Positions 45,101-59,700 of a stretch of DNA of 64,000 bases are shown here, piece after piece; position 1 is the stretch's first letter, and every line of letters begins with the position of its first letter. The position numbers were made by a program, and so were the translations under genes. Source of the DNA: Anopheles merus. Its lineage: Eukaryota > Arthropoda > Insecta > Diptera > Culicidae. The notes below the pieces were generated by a model, which saw only the letters and a list, made by a program, of their open reading frames with translations, did no database searches and was not told where the DNA came from. Where the stretch lies: the NCBI RefSeq assembly GCF_017562075.2, contig NW_024427685.1:1-64000 (forward strand), given 5' to 3'.

Positions 45101-47899
45101 CAGGGTCGTTCGTCCACATCGTTCGGGGTGGTGTGAGATTTTCATAATGTTTTGCTAATGGTTGGTCAGGTAGGCTCTAAGCGTGATTGAGTAAGATAAG
45201 ATGCTGCGTTTTATGTAATTCAAGTCTGCATCCACACAGCAATACTTCTGTAGACGTTCCGATCTTCCTTTGTTAAGCGTTGCATTTGAATGAATAAATA
45301 GACTACCGTTTGGGGTCTCTAAAACAGTGAAGAGTGAATATTGTGTATGAAATCTAAATAAAAACCTTCGTAGTTTGCCTTTCCAACCTGTTGAAATCAG
45401 AGAAGTAGAATAGTCGAAAGTGTACCCTTTTTTAGATTTCTATTTACTTAAGCATTAGACATTAAAGGGTTAAACCTGCACATTTCCCTCGAAATACTAT
45501 ACCTGATGATAGGCGGAAAGAGTAAGAGGGGGCTTGAAATTAAATTATTTAAAACGATCCTCATTGCTATACACTGACTTTCCAACAACAACAACGTGTC
45601 CCGTATGTGACCGGTATCAGGCATTGCTGCTGAAGGTTCTCGAATCTCGGGTCGGGTATTTTTAATGTGTTATCCTTCCGTTCACATCACACCTTCGTTA
45701 TCACTCACGCGGTGAGGTGAATTTAGGTGGCAGAGAAAACAGGCCATCAGTTGAAGCTTCTTTAATGAACCGAAAGGATCATGCTCCGGAGCTGGGCAGC
45801 ACGGATATGTGCGGCAAATGTAATGAAGTTAGGGTTTGGTCAACCATGAATAATATATTCATTTAAGCAGGGTTATGCTTTACCGGAAAGCAGTCATAGT
45901 TGGCAGTACAGTTGGAAAGAGATTGCTTTTTAAAATAAAACTATGCGAAATATGCTATCTAAACCTCAATCTGTGCTTGTCGTTTCAATTTCGTGAGTTG
46001 TAATGAAAGTTTTTAATTTGAACATAGTTTCACGCGCTAAAGTTTATTATACACATAGGTAGACACTGCCTTACCATCCTATACGTCTAAATATATGCCT
46101 GAATGTGTCTAAAACTTTCCAAATGAATCATATATGAAACCCTTTTTTGCTTGTTTCTACATCAGTTAGTCTTTTGGGGATAATAAATGTGGTCAAATAT
46201 AGTACCAATGTTCAGGTTGTTTGGCCTGCGAATTGAATTATTCAGTGCCTTGAGTCGGCGCAATTAGATTTAATATAAATAATTCAATCGGCCGTTTGTC
46301 ATCCCCGGGGCTCTATTCCTCCAACTAATGCTAAATTTGATAGGTTTTTTGTGCATCACCAAAGCTCGACTAAAGGGCACAGGTAGGATGGTTGGAGGTT
46401 AAATTGAATTGTTCAATCCACGTAGCCATACTAATTTGCTTAACGCACTGCTGCTGACGCACTTCTCACTTTACTCACTTTACGTAACTCAGCATAACTA
46501 TTACACAATAGCATATTAAAGTTTGATCAAAATATCCTTACTGCGAACGGCCCATTATGTGTGTTTCCACGTCGTTATTATTTGGCATAAATTAACCTCT
46601 TTATTGATAACGAATGAAAGAGCAACTTTGAAATGGCTCCCACTTCCGAAGCGTTCGCACAATTGATCCTTATCGCACCAAGCAACGCGGCCGATTAAAC
46701 GCTTCGAATTTATGGTTACTCAATCAAGTCACTAGAACGCGAAGCCACCGGGAAAGAGGAACGGACCAATATCCCTACCCTGGACCAGTTATATGAAACT
46801 TCCCATTAAAGTGGCTGTGGTGTGGGATCCTGGGTTCCGTCAGCGCGTGCTTGGCTGCAATTTGAGCGCAGGCCTACAATCAATTTCTCAGAGCGCTAGC
46901 TTTCTGTGCTATTTCTCGCGACCCGTTTTGCGCCCGTTCCCAAGACCCTATTACAGTCACTGGGTAGAATAGTATCCTTGGCAGCGTTTGATATTTAGCT
47001 GCACGCTTTTAAGAGCTTTCTATCCCTTTGTTAGAGCTTTGTTGTAATGTTCATATACTTCAAACAGCAGTGCGCGTAGTAATTGGCTGAAGGATGCACG
47101 AATGGTACACGTGGTTTTGTTCTGGGGCATATATTGTACATATATATACATATATATATACACATGCACGATACTGATGATTGAGTTTAAATATTTCTTC
47201 GGGTTTTTTTTACTTAGCTGCAAGGATGTGGTAATGAAAAACTTGCAAAAAATGTACTTCTAACAAAGGTGTATGGTAGTTGGTAGTAGCTTTATTTTAG
47301 GCTCATTAGGCATTTATAGGGAATGTAATTTGTAATGTGACCATCGACTGTATTTTTTTTCGTGGATGTGTTTCGTGATTTGAAACCATTCTCGGTACTG
47401 TTCACTGGTTTATTCCATCCTGTTTGGACACCGTCTTTATGTTGAAAAGTTGCGACCGACCTTACAATGTGCGGTCGGTAACGAGGTGTTACTAATTTTT
47501 CTTTTCTTTTTTGTTCGTTCATTACCGAGAAGCATACCTCGGCGATGCAATACCGATAAGTATACTTTGGTGATAAGTAGGCGTAAGTAAGAATACTGTA
47601 ACGTTTTGTTCTTTAATTTAATTATGTTAGTATTATTGTATATTTTAATGTTGTATACGTTATATCAGAAGATAACACACTAATTACTGATATTAATTAT
47701 GATAATTCATGCCATACAACTTTTAAATCTCACCCACACTGTGTCAATCCTGGTGTCAATCCTGGAAACCACTGATAATGTGTCGATTATAATAGTCTGT
47801 TTATCTTATTTTGGACGCATTTTGCATGACACGATTTTGTGACGCATTCTATTTGCATCGTTATTACCGATCCACGCGGTCATGCTTTGTAGGTTTATT
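42194..47899. other. No certain gene in about 5.7 kb; one exon-like patch
   Basis: A 91-nt segment (42699-42789, minus) with acceptor- and donor-like borders is described under findings. A 106-codon minus-strand frame at 43075-43395 (MGVYTEHHDGSITPKIHN at its start) has an ATG and is hydrophilic, with one hydrophobic stretch, but a plus-strand frame is equally open. From 43600 to 46960 the sequence is moderately GC-rich yet lacks frames over 60 codons. That fits intergenic or intronic regulatory DNA. A (TA)n-rich patch lies near 47138-47165. Confidence 0.35.
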
Positions 47900-47904
47900 A
47901 GGAA

Positions 47905-48005
47905 CCACGTAGCCGTATAGATAGTCCTTACTACGGTCCATCCGAGGCTTGAACCGACAACGGGTATGTTATTGAGCCGTGCGAGTCGAAGACAGCACCG
48001 GGATC
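47905..48005 (-). mobile_element. Diverged SINE200-related fragment
   Basis: The reverse strand keeps the tRNA-like head and B-box area. The plus-strand text GATAGTCCTTACTACGGTCC, GAGGCTTGAACC, and GGGTATGTTATTGAGCCGTG with CGAGTCGAAGAC lines up with the reversed SINE200 copies at 3052 and 18025. It has no tail and no target duplication. It may belong to an older subfamily. Confidence 0.55.
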
Positions 48006-48009
48006 GTCC

Positions 48010-51000
48010 CGATGTTTATCAATATATCATTAATAATTCATGACCACCCATAGATACGATCAATTTCACATCAATTTTGTGGGACATTGTAGAAAACGAT
48101 CTTACTTTGAGGAGTTCTGATCTCCGTTTGATATGCAACCCCTCTTGAAACACCTCTCACAAAACCTTCACTCCGGCTGGTGGCACTGGGAACAAAATGT
48201 AACGCAAACACTTTAGATGTCACATTGACAGTCTAATCAATACGATTTATACATGTTGCTACCGTCGTGACACCAACCGCTGGGACCTTTTTAACTAACG
48301 ATGATTTTGGATGATTTTATGCCTGAACATAAACGCAATCCTAATCACGGGTACGCGAGCTCCGGTCCCGGTACCGACATTTCTATTTCTGAATTCCGAA
48401 CAACCAACAACACCATCAAACACAGACTAAGGACCAATGCTCCAATAGGGCATGTAAATGCACGCACATCCTCGCACTTCCAATGCGCACCCCGGCGCCG
48501 GCAGATTCCGATGGACAAGCAATCGGGTTTTATGGGCCACCATTAACGTTCGTTGTGTGGGGTAAAGGCTATCTTCATACCGTCGGAATCGTTGATTGAG
48601 TGGAGCACACAAGCGGATGCCGTGCCGGGGGTAAAAAAGGACTTGATTGACATTTACTTTTCCCCAGAACGTATCATACCGGCTGAGCGTGGAGCTTTGT
48701 TTAGCTGAGCGAGCGATGATAGTGGTGGAAGGGGGCGAGGGGTATATGTGTTGATAATGCGTCGCGATTGGCAGGCAGGTGGGGGAGTCGATTAACGTTT
48801 GTAATGGTGACTGTCGACGATCTGAATGATAGGAAAGGATTTTTTTCGTCTCCCGCCCCTTGTACACACCTCATCAGTGTGCGTGTGTATGTATGTGTGT
48901 CTTGCGCCGTAAGCACCTACGCAAACACATGGGCTCGTCAATTAGAGTGGGCTTTATTTTCCAAGCTCAGCATATATTGTACCGGATTAACATTGTAGCC
49001 GAAACGATATCGGTAAATACGGCGGTTTACCATTTGCCAGTATCGTCGAGTGGGCTGATTTGGATATTGTGTTCTGTCATTATCGGAAACGGTTTGGACG
49101 CATACTGCTAGAGCTCTCTTCCACCCAGAAACATCATAAACCTGCAGGCAGAATCAGAGTTTGTAGACTAACTTTGGAGCAAGCTGCTACACATACACAC
49201 CATATCCGCTACTGCTGTGACGAGGCAGAAATGATAAACGCTTCATTAGCAAACCGCAGTCCGGATGAATCGCAGTGTACAAGCGTGCATTCGCATTTAG
49301 TAATGGAGTGCTAGGACAAACATATAGTCGTCCTCCCACGATTGCGGAATGCGGCAACATAATCGATGGCCACACATCATCAAACGAGCAGCGGCACGTG
49401 TGGAGAATAGAGGATTGGGCCATTCCGCTCCCTGTCAATGGAAAGCAATTAATATCCCATAATTGGCGACCATTCAAGGTTAGGTCATTCTAGCGAAGTG
49501 CACCCGTACTTATAAAGCCGATTTAACCATTTCAAGTGTAGCATTCCAAGTGTTCGGCCGATGCATAATTATCCATCCACATAATGTACTAGAAGCTCTC
49601 CGTGGAGTTTTTTTTTTGTCGTCTACTTCGCCTACCAACTTTAAGTGATTGAATGAGGGGCATTTTTTTATTTTCGAGCTGAAAGTATGTTATGTGTGAG
49701 CACTAGGTGTAGTTTTATATGCAGTGTTGACCTGATTTCAGCCGCCAAATGTCAAACTTCATATAAAACAGCTGGCTGATATCGTAAAAGCCCCCACAAT
49801 TGAGAATGTTTATTTATGTATTTCTCTTGTTTTGTGATTCATATTAATTTCTTATGTTTATCAATGGGAGGCCCATTTTCTGAAATATTGAATTTGTTAG
49901 AGTAAATATTTAAAGCTTAACAGAATGGGGGCGTTATACGAACGGGCTGTTCCTCGTGAAAAGAAAATATAATGCTTGGTATGGATTTTAATTCATAACA
50001 TAGTTTGTTAAATCGTGCTATTTATGTCGTGTAATTATTAACGTGTCATTCGGAATATGTGTGTTTATTACATTGTAAAATATCGTTTATGAAAGAGAAA
50101 CACAATTGCTTTTTTCTTACACAATTTCCCATAACACTGCACTCTTACACACAGAGTTTACATTGCCCAGTACAGCATTTAAAGTTGTGTTTGATTTTTC
50201 GCTTTGTTATACTGCAAACGAGGAACTATGCTCGATGGTGTAAATATATTCTCTCCTTTTCACGGCACGGTTGCACAATTTTAATCATGGTCGGTACTTG
50301 AACTGGGTTGCTTGTTTTGGCGCTTAATAAATCATTTGAAGCACTTTTCGCAACCACATTCTTGGGCTTTCTAACTAAAGCATCTACTAGCTTTGATAAC
50401 GTGCCACCATTACTTTCGTATGAAAAGGAACGGTTTTGCTTATCCTATCAGTACGGGAAAATATTATTAACAATCGTTCTACGGATGCTCCAAACAGTGT
50501 GCCGGCCTTTCTTTTCAATTAAAGTACATTTTCGAAACTGAGGAGCATAAGAAATCTGGTTGCTAACAACATTTTGGAAGGTTCAGGAGATGTTCCCTTT
50601 ACAGCTTCCAGGAAGCAACAAATAAGAGCATTCCGGCCATGCTCGACTACGGTATCTTGCCAACAGGCTTTACTTTCCTCTTTACAAAGAATAACGTATG
50701 GCAACCCCATCCATCTGCCAGGATTCAGCGTTCAAGTGGATGCGCAAATGGGATAGCTTTCTACAGTACGGGAAGAGTGGGGATGAAATTTCACAAGAGA
50801 AAAATAGACCTGTCATTTATAATCGCTTCCATTGGATCACAAGACTTGTTCAGTGTGTTGCGTTTTGAGTCTTTTTTGGTCCAGCGAAGCTTAAGGTGTT
50901 TTATGGTTTCTTCTTCCATGAACAGGTGTCTCTCTACGCTTGACTGAATCGAGCTGACCTTGTTTATCATTTCGTGGTGCGTTGCAACACGCGCTGCCAA

Positions 51001-54000
51001 GGAAAAGGATTCACCTCTTGTTAACGCATCAGCTTATTGAGTATTTGTCGCACTGTTGTCGACCCATCGGTTGTTGAGCAAATTGAACTTTACTCGAGTT
51101 CCTTCCCCTCCGTGCACAATCTTGTTTTGTGCTCGCACAAAGCCTTCCAATTTTTCGGGAAAGCAATAGAGTTCGTTAACGTCTCATACAGCGCCGTGCG
51201 CTTCGTCAATGTGAAATTTGCTTGTTTACCGTGCTGAAAATGGTATTACTTTGACACGGAATGTAATGCCATTTCGTCGTTCAGCAAAGCGAATTTGTCA
51301 AACAGGCGAGCACAATATATTGGAAGGAGATTGTTAGGGAGAATCATGAAAAATGTACCTATATGTTAAAGGATACGGTTAAGGTCTCTTCTGTGGTAGC
51401 TTACGTTTTGAATGTGATTGTGATACTTTTTATGAAATTGCAATACAGCTGTTTCGGGTGCTGTTTGACATCGAATGAGTATTGGTGAATAACAGTGAAA
51501 AGAGTCCCTTTTCTTTCTCCAGGCTGAAATACATAAACATTGTGATATACACAATGTGATGTGTGGCCACAAACATCACAAACAAAAAAACACAATTTTG
51601 TCAGAGTGATTTTCATCGATTTTGTGAAAAAAAACTTGTCAGTGGAGACTCCTCATTTTTGTTATCTTTTGGTACCTCACATTCATAAGTATATAACGAA
51701 CAATGTTTCAAAAACTCAAATTTGTTGTAAAATTGTTAATTGTAAGTAGTGGGCAATTTGTTTTGCCGTTCTCTGTAGGAAGGTTTAGTTGAACAGAATA
51801 GTGATGTATTACCTTTAGGGATGAAGCGTATATGTTAGGATTTTATATTAAAACTAGCTTTATTTAAAGGATTTTGCACAGATGAATTTGAATTACTTGT
51901 ATTTAAGCTTAAACCCACCATGTCTCCTATATTTTTTGCAATATTTAATTTCATTTATTACTTTATGTGTTTAGTTAACTTAAACAATTAGTTTAACTAG
52001 TTTAATTAGTTTAACAATTTGAATATCCTCTACCATACGATGCTACAATAAATTTTCATTTTCATTTAACTGTCACTATGGCTAGACATTCCATCTATCA
52101 GTTTACATGCACCATTAAGCATGTCTAGTTATCTCTTTGTGCAACTAAGTCAACGATTGTTTTGTATTTTTTGTTCATGTAGCGAACATTGACCTCTAAC
52201 ATTTGCATGTACACTAAGATCCTTTTTTTGCTGTTCAAAGTCGCACATGAGGGCTACAAGGAAAAATAGCAGTACTGCCAGCGAGGGAAGAATTTGAGAG
52301 CTGTATTCTAATTTTTCGTCCAAATGCTTACTCCGAGACACTCCAATTTCGTTTCAGCGCATCTTCAGAGATACCGAGTTCGAATTTAGACGGTGGTTGT
52401 TTTGTTCCATCCCATGAATCAGCACACTCGTGCTAAGTGTTGGCAAGAATCGATTCGACAATTCATTCGTCAACGAAAACAGAAAATATGCCTTTTTTTG
52501 TCGATCGTGGTGTGTGCGGAATTGTTTGCAATTTGGTTTATTCATTCCTTTTGCTTTCCTGTTCTTGTATTGTTATGCTTGCTCAGAGTATCACCTGGAA
52601 GTATTAGTAAGTTTTAGTATTTGAATCTGCGTCACCGACACACTGCTTGGAAAAAGAGAGTTGACCTCGAGTACATTGTGCCGTAAACCATCGGTCAGAT
52701 GAGAGGAAAAATGGTACTGAAATTTTGATTTTTCTTTTGCGATAAAAACGCACATCTGAAGTATCTCAGTAGAATGCAAACGGTGGGGTGTAGCATGCAA
52801 ACAGCACTACGTACTAAAAAAGTAGCGAGATTTGGGCCATATTTTTGATGGAAGAAAAGCGAAATGGAATAAACGGGTAAGAAAACTCCTCACGCAGGAA
52901 ACACTTATCCACGCAGGTACACATACACACAGTGTACAGCGTCGTCGACTATTTCATGCTGGGAACGGCAGAAAAGTTACCGCTCCCGAGAGGGCTGTAA
53001 AGTGGATTAAGGGCCCGGTCCGTTTATGCGGGTTGGCATTTCTAAGCAGTTACGGTGTAGCAGCAGCAGCAGCAGCACAGCTACCAAACGGATGCGGATT
53101 TTTCCTTTACGCTCACATGTTCTCACGGGTACTGCATGGGTTTAAAGCACAGACGTGCTGAGCCCGCAAATCGAATTCTACTGTTGCGAGCTCGGTGTTT
53201 TGATCTTTAAGATGACTCTTTCGATCGCGCCTGTGCCAAGCATAGATGGGAATGAAGTGATACTATCTATACGATGCGATTTGCACACAACGACAGATGT
53301 GATGATAAATTTTAAAACGTTTTACAGGACATTATTCGCCTTTATTATGTCAACCGGTTTGATATGTGTTGAATGCCGGAATACGAGAATTAAGATGGAA
53401 TTTATTGCTATCGAGCTCCAAATTGTAGGGATGATTGGATTTGAGTATATAAATAAGTGTGTTTATAGTATTAGTTACTGCATGTGCATATATGCATTGA
53501 GGTAAGGGAAAACACCAGGTGTATGTGGTGTGGTTGAGAATTTATCTGGAATTGAAATTGTAACCGAATTTTGATGAATTTCACGATTTTTTTTCACTTG
53601 CAGATTGTTGAATCTGCTGAATAAACTATTAGCTCCCCGCAGTCTTTTAGACAGTCCTTGTAACTTGAAAGTTGGTCCGGTTGGAAATCGATTAAATCGA
53701 TTCTACATATACAGGAACTGGGGCATCTAACAGTTAACTAAATAATTGATCAGATTTCTTTTAAATTAGGTATTTTAGTTTATTGCTTTTTTAACTAAAA
53801 TAGTTTGTCATAAATCTTCATCTAGTTTGTCATCATCTCTTTCTAAAGAATTTAAAAAACGAAAAAAATACAAAACTGTGTATTTTGCTGAAAACGAGCA
53901 TTCAATTACTTTGTTTTTGATACTTTGTTTTTGTTTAGTAAAATTGTTACAAAGTAGTAAAAAATCTTCTTTACCTAATTTTTTCAATTTATTTCTGTTC

Positions 54001-56118
54001 AACGTATTTATATCTAATTGAACAATAACTGACCAATAAAAAATTGTGGTTGGGAGCGAAATTGTGGTTTCTATTTCTTTGTGCGCGCTCTGGAGCGTAT
54101 ACCTCTTCAGTAAATATGGTGCATCAATTTCTTTCTTTAACACTTTGACCGCTGGCCTGACGACACAGTTTTTCAAGTGAGCACGTAGCGCATAGCAAGA
54201 GAGCGATGAGAGCGACAATTTCTCGGGCGATTGTTATCACTCTTTTGCTTCAATGCGATAAGCGGCGTAGCACATGTCGTTCTCGTTCTCTCTTTCCTTC
54301 CTCATTCTTTCTCAAGAGAAACTGTAACTGTACTGACTTTACTCAAGAAAAGGGTAGAGTAGAGTAGAGTAATTCTTAGGCAAAATCGGTAACTGAAGTC
54401 TTTTTGCGTTCCAGAGGATAAATCCTAACTTACAATCAACATACGACCAATTTACCTCATTATATCTATATTATTATATATTATTTCACCGTGCTAGAAA
54501 AAAATTAAATGTTAAACTTTTTTTTAATGAATCAACCGGTGTTTAAACTTCAAATTAATGCAATCGTTATCATCCAGAATTAACTGACACATACTGTATG
54601 TGGTTTTTATAGATTACTCTTTTTAATTGTCAAGGAATCATTCAAGACACTTGGTGTCCAAAAGGTAAAAAAGCTACTAGCTAGCGGCATGTACTAATAT
54701 TTTACGCAACATGTTGGCCCACGTAGTCAAATGAGTTTGACATCGCTGGTATATATCATTGTTTGGTTTTTCTGGAATATTTAATAATATGTAATTAAAT
54801 TACATGTTATTTATTATTCTTCAAATCGCATTTATTTGTTACCATTGATGGTAAAATGTAGGCCATGGTCTGTTAAAGGTATGAACTGTTTTTGTGACTC
54901 CTTTAGCCATTTTTATTCTACCATTATCTCTTTGTTCAGGCATTTAACACATTCATTCATTAATTCACATGCCCGGAGGGAACAAATATATGTTGTGCAT
55001 ATCAGTGCTCCACACGAAATACCCAGTTATTTCCTCATCATCCAACGACCCTTTCGAAAGGATGTGATACACACTGTCCCAAACAGGGCAATAGCGCATC
55101 GGAAGGATACAATTACAGCGACCCTGTGGACCGGGATGGATGCGCTTCTATCGTGGCTGTACCGAGGAAGCCTTAATAAACAAAGGCGTCTGTTTAATTC
55201 ATATACACCTGGAAAGCACACGACCCACCCATGGCGACTCTCTACCACGACACCACTAAACCGACCAACACTCTCCTCGGCAGCGATCTTATCAACGCGG
55301 ATCGGATTATAGTTTCACGTAACCTTGCCACCCGTCTGCAAGTGATTATTATTGCTAGAGCTTAGATTATAGTGTGGTGTTAGGCATAGCAGCGTGTTCC
55401 GGTTCACACGCATACGCTACCAGTCGTACAATAATACACCCAGGTAGGCCTGGATGGATAAGTAGGAAGTTTACGCCCGTTATGGTTAATCATAAAATGT
55501 GCTCCGCTACGCTTGGTGTCTCGTGGTTGCGAAAGGTGACCACATGTACGCACGTATAATTAAGCTAACACCCACATTCTTACCATCATCGCACACATTG
55601 GCTGTGTATCGGTTTTCCATTCATATTTACTCACACTAAGCCAAGGTGGGGAGAATGGTTGCACAAAGTTCATGTTCTGATTAACCTGACCAGCCGTTGC
55701 CTGTCGTCATTATAATATCCAGCTAAAGAAAATGAATGGCTTTCGATTATAATTAGATCGCTTGGTCATGGGTAGGTTGCTGCTGCGTTTTGGGAGCCCG
55801 CATTGCCATAGCCCCTTCCTGGGATCTACTATGATGGCTTGCTATGTATAGCAAGAGGTAAGGTGGGTTTCACAGGTTTTAGCTTTCAGCCCTTTTTGCA
55901 CCTTTTTTGCACGTCGTTAATAAACTCTCGGGTAACCTACATCAATCCCCACTGGAAATGAAACTAACTACACTGGGCACAAAGTTTACACAACGGTGGG
56001 TGGATTACCATTTAGCTGAAATATATATTTTTAACCATGAAACTTGATATGATGATTATAAGCTGTTGGTTGGTGATGACTATGCTTACTTTTTGCTGTT
56101 TATTCCTCGAGTACATCA
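48010..56118. other. No supported gene in about 8.1 kb
   Basis: Frames of 80 to 158 codons occur at 48301-48867, 49187-49493, 53155-53505, 53808-54218 and 54836-55312. None shows a known domain, leader or coherent splice pattern, and most are matched by open frames on the other strand. Minor repeats are a GT-rich run near 48885-48900, a CAG run near 53060 and tandem TAGAG near 54355. A dispersed repeat lies at 49712-49797. Confidence 0.4.
49712..49797 (+). repeat. Dispersed repeat copy B (hairpin core)
   Basis: This is the second copy of the repeat at 35722-35815. Its arms read TTTATATG and CATATAAA, whereas copy A has TTTGTATG and CATACAAA, so one base pair has changed on both sides. Ends of the element were not identified. 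Confidence 0.55.
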
Positions 56119-56120
56119 TA

Positions 56121-56744
56121 CAGGATTTTACAAGTCAGAATCGAATGTCAGCAAAACAATTTCAGAAGCTCAAGATGCAGTTTAGCTGTCAAAAGTTGTT
56201 GTTTCACCGTACCGATGCTATCTTTCACAAGCGCAATTTGATTTTTAAATCGCTCAAGTTTATTTTTTAGAGGCTTTTCGCATCGTTTTGCAAATTCAAA
56301 CACGCATTTTGAGAATATATGATTGAGATCAATGCTGTTATGCGTTTAAGCATTATATTTATGAATATTACGTATTTATGGTAAAAATGGCGATTTTCTG
56401 TGCAAAAGGCTACATAACCATTGTACATGTTTACATACGCTAGTGCTCGTAGCTTTTTGCACAGAAAAACTCATTTTTTACAATAAATACGTAATGTTTC
56501 ATAAATATAACACTATAAATGCATTAAATAATTCATTTATATACGAATAATCTGAAAATGCGTGATTGAATTTACAAAACGATGCGAAAGGCGTCGAAAA
56601 AATAAACTTGAGCGATTTAAAAATCAAATTGCGCTTGTGAAAGATAGCATCGGTACGGTGAAACAACAACTTTTGACAGCTAAACTGCATCTTGAGCTTC
56701 TGAAATTGTTTTGCTGACATTCGATTCTGACTTGTAAAACCCTG
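56121..56744. mobile_element. Foldback MITE with about 290-bp arms
   Basis: A 624-bp element flanked by TA (56119-56120 and 56745-56746). The left terminus is CAGGATTTTACAAGTCAGAA and the right, in reverse complement, CAGGGTTTTACAAGTCAGAA. The first 150 or so bases of the arms are identical except for that one base; the inner 140 have diverged to about 80% by eye, with a spacer of about 40 bases. Each arm contains the same 41-codon frame (MSAKQFQKLKMQFSCQKLLF at its start), which reads on opposite strands and is not a recognised protein. The CAGGGTTT start and TA target resemble the element at 41668, suggesting the same superfamily (Tc1/mariner-like, inferred). Confidence 0.88.
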
Positions 56745-56746
56745 TA

Positions 56747-59700
56747 AGGAATAAGAAATAATAAAAATAATTATAATACTAATAATAATTAAAACTAGAA
56801 ACTAGTAATTGGCCGATGACCGTTGTTCACAACATTCTTGTTTTTTGTAAGCTGATAACTTATTTAATAAATCATTTAATGTTGCTAAACTGTGCGTTTG
56901 TTTCCCTAACATTGTTAGAATGATAATAAAATATTGTTTTATTCTCAATACTAAAACCTCGTAGAAAAGAACAATATACGAAAAAGCAAAATGAAGCACT
57001 ACAAGCTATAGTGAAGCTGTTACATCGCACAATTTGGTGATGATGAAATTCTGATGAAACTACTTGATATTCTTCATAAAATCTCAATCCTCTTTTCGCT
57101 ACGAGGACACGATACAAACAAAAAAAAGACACACTGACGTAACAGAGAAAAACCCTACAAAGTTTCACTCTTATTGATATTACATCTTTGCCAAGCTCTC
57201 CAAAAATGTTGTGTACTGAACCGAAAAGAAAAAAGAAACATGTCAGAGAAGATACCCAAACGATAGTACGCTGAACTCAACAATGACTTTTTTGCTGTAG
57301 TTTTTGTTACTTTCGTCACTTCATTTCCAGAAAATGTACAACATCATCAGTAAGCATAGGATAAACCCCTCTCTACTATTGAACGATATTGGTCGCTACG
57401 CTATTTATAAAGCTACATGGAGCCGCCTGGTTCGTTGTACGATGTCGTCAGTGCTGCTCGGTCGATACAATATTTGCTATTGAACATCCAACCATCTCAA
57501 TCACTGTTTGCAGATATCTTATTAGTCTACGTGACATATATTTTGTATGGTTAAAAATAGAGACGAATGATCTTCCATAAGCGATTATGATTTTTTAATA
57601 AAAACACTAGGCTGTTTCTGCTTTTTTACGGTTTTTTTTTTGTAATTATGTTGTATTTTTATTTGGTTTCAATTTTAGTGCCATTTAAAAGGAAATGACT
57701 TCTTACCTACTACTCTCTCATTTACCATTTTGCCAACAAGCCCCGTCTCGCAGAAACTTTGGAAGGCGTGGGAAAATAATATTCATCGAATTGTACCATT
57801 TTAACGAGCTCAGGTGCAATAGAAAAAGGTTCTAATGTTAATTAATTTATGCGCGAACCTTTTTTCTGTTTTTCCAAGGAAACGGTAGAAAACGGTTTTG
57901 GTTTCCACCTTTTTTGACATTTAGTATAAACTTAACAAAAATGATTATGTCGTTTACAGTGCAAACCTCGACTGCTACAGGTTTTGTTGGTTTTTGCAGG
58001 GCCTACCGAAAGGTTATGTTTAGCATAAATTGGATGTGAATTAGGAACAAAAAAAAAGTTGAGACAGAAACGATTTGCACTTAAATTCTATTCACAGTAC
58101 ATTATAATTTTTAATTGAAATCGCTTCGGATCTCGGACCTTACGGTTCGTTTCTCCGTTTAGCTGAGATTTGTTTCGTCTCGCTGGGTCATGGGTATCTT
58201 TCCTTATCCACAGTTTATTCGGAGAAATAATCGTTAAAACAAGTTTGTGACACATAGAGTAATACGCTCGTATTCATTTGTGTTTAGTTTTTTGTTAGAA
58301 ATCACCTGACGTTATGGTTAATTAAGAACATCATTGAATCAATGATTGTATATTGAGTCATTTACAGTACCTTAAGTGTTAAACTTCTTGAGGCTGTTCA
58401 TTAATTTAGTTGTAGTATACCGATATTATATTTTTATGTCACGTAAAGTAATTATAGGGCTTCTGGCTCAACTGGGCATGTTTTAAAGATATCTTGTGTT
58501 CCTGTTTGCTATTTCTTTATTTGAATTTATGAGTAAGATATAATATAGCAGAGCATACATTTAAAATAGTTTCAAAAAACACCGTCTATTAGCCAATAAG
58601 CCAGGAGTACACATTCTTGAAAACAATTTACAAAACTTGATGTTTTGTTTTTATAAATGTAACTTATAAAGTAGTGAAAATATTTGAAACAAATAAGAAC
58701 AAACAGAAACTGGCTAAAAAATTGACATTTAAGTATCGCACGCTTAAAATTTAATACAGCTGGTAGTATTTTGTAGTATTCTGTTGCAGTTTAAACGTTT
58801 TGCTACATGAAAAAAGAGACGAACTTTCGCCTAAATTCTTGACTTTCGCTCACACTCATAAGAAACACCGAATTCCAGGAAAAGTTTTCGGATTGAGGAA
58901 ATAGTATTCCTGCACGTTGTTATGTGATCTCATTTCTGATTGACTGCCAACATGTTGGAACGGCATATTTGATTGGCAGTGTACACGCCAGTGTCGTTAC
59001 ACTTTTTCTTCCCTGCAAGTTGTTCAATAGCACCCTTGTAAAGTTGGTTACAAAATGAATCTACCCAACACGTTAGTCGGAGTATTCATTCGTGTCTCGG
59101 CTAGGTACAGTTTTGGACTGGAAACGTGTGATTTCCTCGCCACTGTAATCGTAACAATACGTACGTTTGATCCTTTTTTTTTTTGCTCAATTCTTCCAAT
59201 ACAACTTTACAACCGTTCTCTGGTGGCGTACATTGAATGCGCAAAGGCGTACAATTTCCACTCTGTACATTCGCATGGGCAAAAATTGCTGCAGGGCAAA
59301 AGTTTCGCTCGTTTTTTGCATTCGTTGCCCGTGTGTACCAACCTCGAACGCTCACGGCACGTCCATTCGTTTTCAGGGGTGCTTAGTTACGCTTAGGACT
59401 TTTAGACAAGCTTTCGACATCGGCTCGAAAGTTGTACCGTACATACATCACCAATGAGCGTTACGTTTTTGCACCGGTTCAGGTCACATTGGGTGAGTTT
59501 GCAAATTTTTGTCAAGTTGTTGGGTGTGTCATCCAAGCAAAAGTTTTTGTAGAGTGTTATGAAAATCATATCACAAGTAGCGTAAAGTGCGATGAAAAAA
59601 GAAAATGAAACCAAATGCACCTAGATCACGTGTGCTGTAAACATTCGGCGAGGATTCTTGTTACATTGCTCTTTAATTTAATTTATTTAAACTCATGTTT

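Noticed and set aside
56037..56720. Matching ORFs on opposite strands (MSAKQFQKLKMQFSC)
   Set aside because: They are the same sequence in the two arms of a foldback MITE, not two genes.
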